Source: an uncultured Gammaproteobacteria bacterium
GTDB lineage: Bacteria > Pseudomonadota > Gammaproteobacteria > Xanthomonadales > Xanthomonadaceae
Assembly: GCA_946885735.1 (NCBI GenBank)
Contig: CAMPGW010000021.1
Location: 1 to 35,849, forward strand
DNA length: 35,849 bases
Reading direction: 5' to 3'
In this document: piece after piece, positions 16,427 to 23,261 of the stretch
Layout of the letters: each line of letters opens with the position of its first letter
Numbering within the stretch: position 1 is the stretch's first letter
Notes under the pieces: generated by a model
Seen by the model: the letters and a program-made list of their open reading frames with translations, nothing else
What the model was told of the DNA's origin: nothing
Databases searched by the model: none
Program-made: the position numbers and the translations under genes

Positions 16427-16552
16427 ATGAAAGTCCTCAATTCCCTCAAGTCGGCCAAGACCCGCCATCGCGACTGCAAGGTCGTCCGCCGCCGGGGCAA
16501 GGTCTTCGTGATCTGCAAGTCGAACCCCCGCTTCAAGGCCCGCCAGCGCTGA
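16427..16552 (+). CDS. rpmJ: 50S ribosomal protein bL36, zinc-free (C-minus) form
   Basis: This is a 41-residue, highly basic ribosomal protein beginning [20 protein letters not shown] and ending [10 protein letters not shown], typical of the alternative bL36 of Gammaproteobacteria (ykgO-like). The zinc ligands of the classic form (CxxC...CxxxxH) are absent; only C17 and C30 remain, so it should not bind zinc. An AGGA element precedes the ATG. The gene is a single unit with its own promoter (16363) and terminator (16580). In bacteria with both forms, the zinc-free one is used under zinc limitation. Whether a zinc form exists elsewhere in this genome cannot be seen here. Confidence 0.95.
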   Translation: MKVLNSLKSAKTRHRDCKVVRRRGKVFVICKSNPRFKARQR

Positions 16553-16579
16553 GCGCAGGCACCTCGTAGCAATCCACGG

Positions 16580-16608
16580 AACGCCGGCTCAAGCCGGCGT
16601 TTTCGTTT
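16580..16608 (+). terminator. Rho-independent terminator after rpmJ
   Basis: AACGCCGGC and GCCGGCGTT form a perfect 9-bp stem with a TCAA loop, followed by TTTCGTTT. It lies 27 nt after the rpmJ stop. Confidence 0.85.
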
Positions 16609-16671
16609 GTGGCGGGCAACATCTCACAGGGTGCCCGGTGAACGGCCGGTGGCGGCGCATGGCGACCCTCC

Positions 16672-16711
16672 GGGCGCTCTGAGACAATGAGCGCCCCTGA
16701 ATGAGCGCCCC
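16672..16711 (+). repeat. Alternative hairpin arms and tandem 12-bp repeat before the aguA unit
   Basis: GGGCGCTC (16672-16679) can pair perfectly with GAGCGCCC at 16689-16696 or with a second copy at 16703-16710. The two copies lie within a direct repeat of AATGAGCGCCCC (16686-16697 and 16700-16711, period 14). Pairing with the second copy comes close to the ribosome-binding site at 16715. The first copy also holds a five-codon mini-frame, ATG to TGA, at 16687-16704. Confidence 0.5.
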
Positions 16712-16727
16712 CGACGGAGACCGCCCG

Positions 16728-17054
16728 ATGAAGCGATACGCCCTTGCCCTCGCCTGCCTGGCGGCCCTGGCCGCCCCCGCCGCGCATGCGGACACGCTTC
16801 TGATCCAGCGCGTGAACGTCGCCGGCAAGCAGGACCTGCCGCGCCGCGGCGCCTCGATGTCGCAGGTGGAAGGCCGATACGGCGCGCCCAAGGTCAAGCA
16901 CGCGGCCGTCGGCGGCGGCAGCCCCAGCACGCCGCCGATCACTCGCTGGGAGTACGAAACCTTTTCGGTGTACTTCGAGAACAGCCATGTCGTGGACGCG
17001 GTGCTGGCGAAGGCCTCGCCCCTCGAGATCGGCCCGGCGCCGGTCGCGCCCTGA
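16728..17054 (+). CDS. Small secreted protein of unknown function
   Basis: This is a 108-residue protein with a clear signal peptide: basic MKRY, a hydrophobic stretch and an AHA cleavage site near residue 21. The mature part has GASMSQVEGRYGAPK, PPITRWEYETFSVYFEN and HVVDAVL. The order G-x-S-x-x-Q-V-x-x-x-Y/F-G-x-P followed by a WxYxxFxVYF strand recalls BamE/SmpA-type lipoprotein domains, but no lipobox is present and the match is loose. The ATG at 16728 has GGAG at -13; an in-frame ATG nine codons upstream would spoil the signal peptide. Its stop overlaps the aguA ATG (ATGA), so it is translationally coupled to agmatine catabolism genes. Function is unknown. Confidence 0.75.
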   Translation: MKRYALALACLAALAAPAAHADTLLIQRVNVAGKQDLPRRGASMSQVEGRYGAPKVKHAAVGGGSPSTPPITRWEYETFSVYFENSHVVDAVLAKASPLEIGPAPVAP

Positions 17055-18079
17055 TGGGCGAGGCCCTGCGCTTTCCCGCGGAGTGGGAACCCCAGTCCGC
17101 GATCCTGCTGGCCTGGCCCCATGCGGGAACCGACTGGGCGGAGCGACTGGCATCGGTCGAAACCACCTTTGTCGCGCTGGTCTCGGCGATCAGCCGCTTC
17201 GAGCGCGCCATCGTCTGCGTCGCCGACGCCTCGGTCGAGGACCGCGCGCGTTCGCTGCTTGCGGGCACCGCGAATCTCGATCGCGTACGTTGCGTGCGGG
17301 TCGCCTATGACGACACCTGGCTGCGCGACTCCGGGCCCATCACCCTGCGCGACGGCGACGGCTTCCGCCTGCTCGATTTCCACTTCACCGCCTGGGGCGG
17401 CAAGTTCGAGGCTGCCCTCGACGACCGCCTGGTAGGCGAGTTGAGCGAGCGTGGCGTGCTCGGGGATGCGCCGCGCGAGCGCGTGGATTTCGCCCTCGAA
17501 GGCGGCGGCGTCGAGACCGACGGCGCCGGCACCCTGCTCACCACCTGGCGCTGTCTGCACGAGCGCCATCCGGGGCTTGCGCGCGAGGCTCTGGACGCAC
17601 GCCTGCGCACCTGGCTGCGGCAGCGGCGCGTGCTCTGGCTCGACCATGGGTACCTGGAAGGCGACGACACCGACGCGCACATCGACACGCTCGCCCGCTT
17701 CGCGGCGCCGGACGCCATCGTCTACCAGGGTTGCCAGGACCCGGCCGACCCCCACCACGCCGAATTGCAGGCGATGGCCGCGGAGCTCGCCGCGTTTACC
17801 CAGGCCAACGGCCAGCCTTACCGGCTGTTCGAATTGCCCTGGCCGCGTCCGATAATGGACGAAGGTCGCAGGCTGGCGGCGTCGTACGCGAACTTCCTGA
17901 TCGTCAACGGCGCCGTGCTCGCGCCGACCTATGGCGACCCGGCGGACGAAGGCGCGCTGGCGGTGCTGGCCGATGCCTTTCCCGGCCGCGAAATCGTCGG
18001 CGTGCCCTGCCGGCCGCTGATCTGGCAGAACGGAAGCCTGCACTGCCTCACCATGCAACTACCGGAGGGACTGGCATGA
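17054..18079 (+). CDS. aguA: Agmatine deiminase
   Basis: AguA hydrolyses agmatine to N-carbamoylputrescine and ammonia, the first step of this route from arginine-derived agmatine to putrescine. The 341-residue protein belongs to the peptidyl-arginine/agmatine deiminase fold. It has FPAEWEPQSAILLAWPH, DDTWLRDSGPI, FTAWGGKF, the EGGGVETDG segment, the HIDT motif and the catalytic C331 in QNGSLHCLTMQLP. The length is close to the usual 350-370. The ATG overlaps the preceding stop, and its own stop overlaps the aguB start (both ATGA), giving a tightly coupled unit. Confidence 0.95.
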   Translation: MGEALRFPAEWEPQSAILLAWPHAGTDWAERLASVETTFVALVSAISRFERAIVCVADASVEDRARSLLAGTANLDRVRCVRVAYDDTWLRDSGPITLRDGDGFRLLDFHFTAWGGKFEAALDDRLVGELSERGVLGDAPRERVDFALEGGGVETDGAGTLLTTWRCLHERHPGLAREALDARLRTWLRQRRVLWLDHGYLEGDDTDAHIDTLARFAAPDAIVYQGCQDPADPHHAELQAMAAELAAFTQANGQPYRLFELPWPRPIMDEGRRLAASYANFLIVNGAVLAPTYGDPADEGALAVLADAFPGREIVGVPCRPLIWQNGSLHCLTMQLPEGLA

Positions 18080-18963
18080 GCGCGCGTTCATTGAAGGTGG
18101 CCCTGGTGCAGGAGAGCAACCAGGGCGATGCCGCCGCCAACCTCGACCGCATCGAACAGCGGGTCGGCGAAGCCGCCGCCGCGGGCGCGCAGCTGGTGCT
18201 GTTGCAGGAACTGCACAACGGCGCCTACTTCTGCCAGCACGAATGCGTGGACGCCTTCGACCTGGCCGAGCCGATCCCCGGCCCGAGCACGGAGCGCATT
18301 GGACGCCTGGCCGCGCAGCACGGCGTCGTCATCGTCGCCTCGCTGTTCGAGCGCCGCGCCGCCGGCCTGTACCACAACACCGCTGTCGTGCTCGAGCGCG
18401 ACGGCAGGCTGGCGGGCAAGTACCGCAAGATGCACATTCCGGACGATCCCGGTTTCTACGAAAAGTTCTACTTCACACCGGGCGACCTGGGTTTCCAGCC
18501 CATCGACACCAGCGTGGGCCGCCTGGGCGTACTGGTGTGCTGGGACCAGTGGTACCCCGAAGCCGCGCGGTTGATGGCGCTGGCCGGCGCGGAGCTGCTG
18601 CTGTATCCGACCGCCATCGGCTGGGATCCCGATGACGAAGCCGCCGAGAAGGAACGGCAGCGCGATGCCTGGATGCTCAGTCACCGTGGCCATGCAGTCG
18701 CCAACGGCCTGCCGGTGCTCAGCTGCAACCGCGTCGGTCATGAGCCTTCGCCGATCGGCGCGAGCGGCATCCGCTTCTGGGGCAGCAGCCACGTGCTTGG
18801 CCCGCAGGGCGAACTGCTCGCCGAAGCCAAGCGCGACGAGCCGCAGGTGCTGGTGGCCGACGTCGACCTCGCACGCAGCGAAAAGGTCCGTCGGATCTGG
18901 CCTTTCCTTCGCGACCGTCGAATCGACGCGTACGGCGACCTGTTGCGACGGTACCGCGATTGA
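18076..18963 (+). CDS. aguB: N-carbamoylputrescine amidase
   Basis: AguB hydrolyses N-carbamoylputrescine to putrescine, CO2 and ammonia, completing the pathway begun by AguA. The 295-residue nitrilase-superfamily protein has the full Glu-Lys-Cys triad: E45 in LLQELHNGAYF, K118 in KYRKMHIPDD and C155 in VLVCWDQWYPEAAR. IPDDPGFYEKFYFTPGD and GASGIRFWGSSHVLGP are characteristic of this subfamily. The ATG overlaps the aguA stop, and the stop overlaps the next gene's start. Putrescine supply or agmatine use as a nitrogen source is the expected role. Confidence 0.95.
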   Translation: MSARSLKVALVQESNQGDAAANLDRIEQRVGEAAAAGAQLVLLQELHNGAYFCQHECVDAFDLAEPIPGPSTERIGRLAAQHGVVIVASLFERRAAGLYHNTAVVLERDGRLAGKYRKMHIPDDPGFYEKFYFTPGDLGFQPIDTSVGRLGVLVCWDQWYPEAARLMALAGAELLLYPTAIGWDPDDEAAEKERQRDAWMLSHRGHAVANGLPVLSCNRVGHEPSPIGASGIRFWGSSHVLGPQGELLAEAKRDEPQVLVADVDLARSEKVRRIWPFLRDRRIDAYGDLLRRYRD

Positions 18964-20177
18964 GCGCCGCCGACGGCGAGGCCCGCATCGCGCTGCACTC
19001 CCAGCCACAGGCCATCGTGGAGCGCGACGGCGTGCGCTACACCCTGCTCGGCACCGCCCACGTGTCGCGCGCCAGCATCGATGCGGTACGCGCCGAGGTT
19101 GCCAGCGGCCGCTACGATGGCGTCGCGGTGGAGCTGGACGCGCAGCGCCACCGCGCGCTCACCGACCCGCAGGCGATGGCGAAGCTGGACCTGTTCCAGA
19201 TCATCCGCGAGGGCAAGATCGGGCTGGTCGCCGCCAACCTCGCCCTCGCCGCCTACCAGCGCCGCCTCGCCGAACAACTCGGCGTCGAGCCGGGCGCCGA
19301 ACTCAAGGCCGCCGCAGTGGATGCCGCCGAGCGCGGCCTTCCGGTGCAACTGATCGATCGCGATGTCGGCACCACGCTCAAGCGGGCGTGGTCGAGCCTG
19401 GGACTCTGGGGCCGCGCCAAGCTGATGGCGGGCCTGGCGAGCAGCCTGTTCGTGGACGAGAAGGTCGACGAGGGCGAGATCGAGAAACTCAAGGAAGGCG
19501 ACCTGCTGGAGTCGAGCTTCGGCGAGTTCGCCGAACAGACGCCACAACTGTTCGAGGCGGTGATCGCCGAGCGCGACCGGTACATGGCCGCGAAACTGCG
19601 CGCTGCGGCAGCGGACGGACGTTCGCGCCAAGTACTCGCGGTGGTCGGCGCCGGACATCTCAAAGGCCTTGCCGCCGCCCTGCGCGATGGCCGCGACGCG
19701 CCCGAAGCGACCGTGGGCGAGCTGGACCGGGTGCCGCCCGGCAGTCGCGTACCCTGGTTCACCCTTGCCTGCGTGGCCCTGCTTGGCGGCGCCTTCGCCT
19801 GGGGCGTGCACCAGGGCGGCCTGGACCTCGGCGCGCGACTGGTGCTGGACTGGATCGTGATCACGGCGATTGGCGGCGCCATCGGCAGCGCGCTCGCTGG
19901 CGGGCATCCCTTGTCGATCCTTGCTGCGGCCGCTGCCTCGCCCATCACGCCGCTGGTACCCGCGCTGAGCTCCGGCATGGTCAGTGCCTTTACCGAGGCC
20001 TGGCTGCGCAAGCCGACCTACGAGGACATGCTGCGCCTGCGCGAGGACACCAACACGCTGCGTGGCTGGTGGCGCAACCGCTTCGCACGCGTGTTCGTCA
20101 ACTTCGTGCTCGCCAACCTCGGGACCTCGCTGGCGGTATGGGTGGCCGGCGCGAACCTTCTGCACCGGCTGGGCTGA
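18960..20177 (+). CDS. TraB family membrane protein
   Basis: This 405-residue protein resembles the TraB/PrgY (pheromone shutdown) family. The N-terminal domain has YTLLGTAHVSRASIDAV, VAVELDAQRH, QLIDRDVGTTLKRAW and VVGAGHLKGL; the GTAH and GAGH histidines and the conserved acidic residues suggest a metal-dependent hydrolase of the wider TraB/GumN/Tiki group. The C-terminal third (from about residue 258) holds three or four hydrophobic segments. The start is a TTG overlapping the aguB stop (TTGA); a GTG about 20 codons further in, just before ERDGVRYTLLG, is an alternative. Its coupling to aguA-aguB is not something I recognise as typical. Substrate unknown. Confidence 0.8.
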   Translation: MSAADGEARIALHSQPQAIVERDGVRYTLLGTAHVSRASIDAVRAEVASGRYDGVAVELDAQRHRALTDPQAMAKLDLFQIIREGKIGLVAANLALAAYQRRLAEQLGVEPGAELKAAAVDAAERGLPVQLIDRDVGTTLKRAWSSLGLWGRAKLMAGLASSLFVDEKVDEGEIEKLKEGDLLESSFGEFAEQTPQLFEAVIAERDRYMAAKLRAAAADGRSRQVLAVVGAGHLKGLAAALRDGRDAPEATVGELDRVPPGSRVPWFTLACVALLGGAFAWGVHQGGLDLGARLVLDWIVITAIGGAIGSALAGGHPLSILAAAAASPITPLVPALSSGMVSAFTEAWLRKPTYEDMLRLREDTNTLRGWWRNRFARVFVNFVLANLGTSLAVWVAGANLLHRLG

Positions 20178-20190
20178 GGCGACTCAGCCC
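20171..20190. terminator. Hairpin built from two convergent stop codons
   Basis: GGGCTGA and TCAGCCC form a perfect 7-bp stem around GGCGAC. Each arm contains the stop codon of one convergent gene (traB-like on plus, RND permease on minus), so the hairpin occupies the whole 6-nt gap. No T tract follows on either strand, so termination efficiency is doubtful. Confidence 0.4.
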
Positions 20191-23100
20191 GAAGTATCGG
20201 TCGCGGGCCGGAGCGGCGCACGTTCGCGCGCACGCCGGATGACGCCGCGCATGGCCTCGCCCGCATCGTCGAGCATCGCGTAGATCGTCGGCAGGAACAG
20301 CAGGCTGACCACCGTCGAGAAGGCCAGCCCACCCGCCACCGCGCGAGCCATCGGGTAGTAGGGCGGGCCATCGCCGCCGATCGAGGCGCCCTCGATGCAC
20401 AGCGGCAGCATGCCCAGGATCGTCGTGCCCATGGTCATCAGGATGGGACGTAGGCGTTCGCGGCTGCCTTCCACCAACGCATCGGTGCGCGACAGGCCGC
20501 GGCGGCGCAGCGCGTTGATGTGCTCGACCATCACGATGCCGTTGTTCACCACGACGCCCATCAACACCAGCATCCCGATCATGGCCATGATCGAGAAACT
20601 CGTCCCGGTCAGGAAGAACAACCAGAACACGCCGAGGAAGGAGAACAGGATGCTGCTCAGGATGGCCAGCGGGAACAGCAGGGACTCGAAGATCGCCGCC
20701 ATCACCACCAGGATCATCACCAGCGCGATCAGCATGTTGAAACCCATCTGCGCACCGGCCTCGTCGTCCTCGCGCTGGTTCTGGCCCCAGTCCCAGGCGT
20801 AGCCGGGCTTGAAGCGGGTCGCACCCAGCACCTGTTCGACGGCCTTGCGGGCGTCCTCGTTGACGAAATTGCCGCGCACGCTCGCCTTGACCGACAGACC
20901 GGTCTGCCGGTTCTGCCGCCAGATCTGCGAGGCGCCCTGGCGCACGTCGACGTCCACCAGCGCGCTCAAGGGCACCGCGGTGCCGTCGGCGCGCCGCAGG
21001 CTCAGGCTGGACAGGTCCTGGATGCGGAACTTCTCCGCGCCCTCGAAGCGTACGGTCACGGGTACTTCGGTGTCGTCACGGCGGAACTCGCGCAGCGGGG
21101 CGCCGCGCAGCGCGGTGGCGACATACTGCGCGGCTTCCTGGGCGTTGAAACCGTAGCTTGCGGCACGTTCGCGGTTGACCACGACTTGCAGTTCGCTGTT
21201 CTCGTCGCCGGAATCGAGCCGCACGTCGGCCAGTTCCGGCCGGGCCGCCAACAGGGGCAGCAGACCTTCTCCCAGCGCTTGCAACTCGGCGGTCGAGTCG
21301 CCCGTCAGGTAGAACTCGACCTCGTTGCCGCCGCCCCCGCCATTGTCGTTGCTGCCCTGGAAGCCGACTTCCGCGCGGGCCAGCTTGGGCATCTCCTTGC
21401 GCATCGTTTCCTGGATGGCCTTGGGGTCGCTGCCCTCCTCCAGTTCCAGGCGGATGCCGGCCCAGCCCTGCTCGGCGAAGAACACGTAGATCTGCTTGAG
21501 GTGGTAGCGCTTGCGGTTCGCCTCGAGGTGGCTCTCGACCTTGGCGACCTCGTCGGACATCTGCTCCAGCGAATAGGCGCCCTTCCAGTTCAGGTACAGG
21601 CCCATCTCGAGCCCGGGATCCTCGCCGAACATGTCGAACTTGGTCAGCTTGGCGGGCACCAGGCTCACCGCGACGATCAGCAGGATGGCCAGCAGCGACT
21701 TGCCGCGGTGCTCCAGCGACCAGCGCAGCAAGCCGCCGTAGCGACGCGAGAGCCCGGGGATGAAGCCATGCTCGTTGGTGATCGCGGGCGGGGTGCGCAG
21801 CCGGGCGCTGATCATCGGGATGAGCGACACGGCGATCAGCCACGAACACAGCAGCGCGATGGTGATCGTCAGCGCCACCTGCGAGAGGTAGATGCTGATC
21901 ATGTTGGTCTTGCCGAACAGGTTCGGCAGGAAGACGATGATGCTCGACAGGGTGCCGGCGCTGATGGCCACCTGCACGGCGCGGGTGCCCTCGATCGCGC
22001 AACGCATCGGGCTGTCGGGGTACTTCTCGCGGTACTGGTAGATGCTCTCCACCACCACCACCGCATTGTCCACCAGCATGCCGATGCCGAGCAGCAGGCC
22101 CATCATGGACAGGATGTTGAGGGTGATGCCGAAGAAGTACATCGCACCCAGCGTCATCACGATGCAGACCGGGATCGCCAGGGTGACCATCAGCGTGCTG
22201 GGCCAGTGGCGCAGGAAGTAGAACAGCACCAGCAGCGACAGCGAGGATCCGATCACGCCGGCCTTGATCAGCTCCTTGATCGAATCGGTGACGCTTTCGG
22301 CCTGGTTGTCGAAGACCAGCACCTGGATGCCCCGGAGTTCGGGCTCGGCCTTGACGCGCTCGATCTCGGTCAGCACCAGGCGCGCGACCTCCACCAGGTT
22401 GGCCGACTGCTCGCGGTAGATGTCCAGGCCGACCGCCGGGCGGCCGTCGAGGCGGCGGCCGAAGCCCTGCCGCTGCGGCTTCAACACCACGGTGGCGATG
22501 TCGGACAGGCGCAGGCCCTGTTCGTTGACGACCAGGTCGCGCAGTTCGCCGAGATCGCGGATCTCGCCGACCGGCTGCACGCGCAGGCGTCGACGACCCT
22601 CGTCGATGCTGCCGGCCGACACCGAGAAATTGATGCCGCGCAGGCGATTGGCGAGCTCGTTCAGGTTAATGTTGTGCGCGCCCAGGCGCGCCGGATCGAT
22701 CGAGATCTCGATCTCGTTCGGCGAGGCGCCCGAGATCTCGACGCGCGCGACGCCGGGCACGCGCTCGATCGGCCGTTGCACCTGCCGCTCGAGCAGGTCG
22801 TACTCCTTGCGCAGGTCGCGGTCGCTGGAGAAGCGGATCCGCAGGATCGGCTGGTCGCTCGGCGAGAAGTTCTGCACGAAATATCGCTGCAGGTCGTCCG
22901 GCAACTCGGAGCGGATCGCGTCGATCCGATCGCGCGCCTCGCTCGCGGTGATGTCGATGTCGCGATCCCAGTCCTTGAACCGGATCATGACGTCGGCGCC
23001 TTCGGACCGGCTCGTCGAGTTCATCTCGTGGATGCCGGGCAGCGTGGACAGCGCCTCTTCCGCCGGGCGGGTGATGCTGCGCTCGACTTCCTGCGGGGTC

Positions 23101-23261
23101 GAACCCGGGTACGGGAAGTTGAGCATCAGGAACGGCACGTTCACTTCCGGGAACTGTTCCAGCGGCAGCCGCGTGCTGGCGATCAGCCCGATCACCACCA
23201 TCGAGACGAAGAACATCACGGCCGTGACCGGCCGTCGCAGGCTGAGCTCGGCCAGGGTCAT
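20184..23261 (-). CDS. RND efflux permease with reduced proton-relay residues
   Basis: This is an inner-membrane RND (AcrB-like) permease of 1025 residues, with the usual 12 membrane segments and two large periplasmic loops. It begins MTLAELSLRRPVTAVMFF, and has PGSTPQEVERSITRPAEEAL in the porter region and LRPILMTMGTTILGMLP in segment 11. In segment 4 the AcrB D407-D408 pair reads D398-N399 (MLVDNAVVVVESI). In segment 10 the AcrB K940 position is N906 (VVVNNGIVMVEHI). Canonical proton transfer therefore looks incomplete. Its ATG overlaps the stop of the second permease (ATGA), and both follow one fusion protein. It probably works together with that partner. Substrates are not predictable; drugs or lipids are possible. 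Confidence 0.92.
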   Translation of the reverse strand: MTLAELSLRRPVTAVMFFVSMVVIGLIASTRLPLEQFPEVNVPFLMLNFPYPGSTPQEVERSITRPAEEALSTLPGIHEMNSTSRSEGADVMIRFKDWDRDIDITASEARDRIDAIRSELPDDLQRYFVQNFSPSDQPILRIRFSSDRDLRKEYDLLERQVQRPIERVPGVARVEISGASPNEIEISIDPARLGAHNINLNELANRLRGINFSVSAGSIDEGRRRLRVQPVGEIRDLGELRDLVVNEQGLRLSDIATVVLKPQRQGFGRRLDGRPAVGLDIYREQSANLVEVARLVLTEIERVKAEPELRGIQVLVFDNQAESVTDSIKELIKAGVIGSSLSLLVLFYFLRHWPSTLMVTLAIPVCIVMTLGAMYFFGITLNILSMMGLLLGIGMLVDNAVVVVESIYQYREKYPDSPMRCAIEGTRAVQVAISAGTLSSIIVFLPNLFGKTNMISIYLSQVALTITIALLCSWLIAVSLIPMISARLRTPPAITNEHGFIPGLSRRYGGLLRWSLEHRGKSLLAILLIVAVSLVPAKLTKFDMFGEDPGLEMGLYLNWKGAYSLEQMSDEVAKVESHLEANRKRYHLKQIYVFFAEQGWAGIRLELEEGSDPKAIQETMRKEMPKLARAEVGFQGSNDNGGGGGNEVEFYLTGDSTAELQALGEGLLPLLAARPELADVRLDSGDENSELQVVVNRERAASYGFNAQEAAQYVATALRGAPLREFRRDDTEVPVTVRFEGAEKFRIQDLSSLSLRRADGTAVPLSALVDVDVRQGASQIWRQNRQTGLSVKASVRGNFVNEDARKAVEQVLGATRFKPGYAWDWGQNQREDDEAGAQMGFNMLIALVMILVVMAAIFESLLFPLAILSSILFSFLGVFWLFFLTGTSFSIMAMIGMLVLMGVVVNNGIVMVEHINALRRRGLSRTDALVEGSRERLRPILMTMGTTILGMLPLCIEGASIGGDGPPYYPMARAVAGGLAFSTVVSLLFLPTIYAMLDDAGEAMRGVIRRARERAPLRPATDTSG

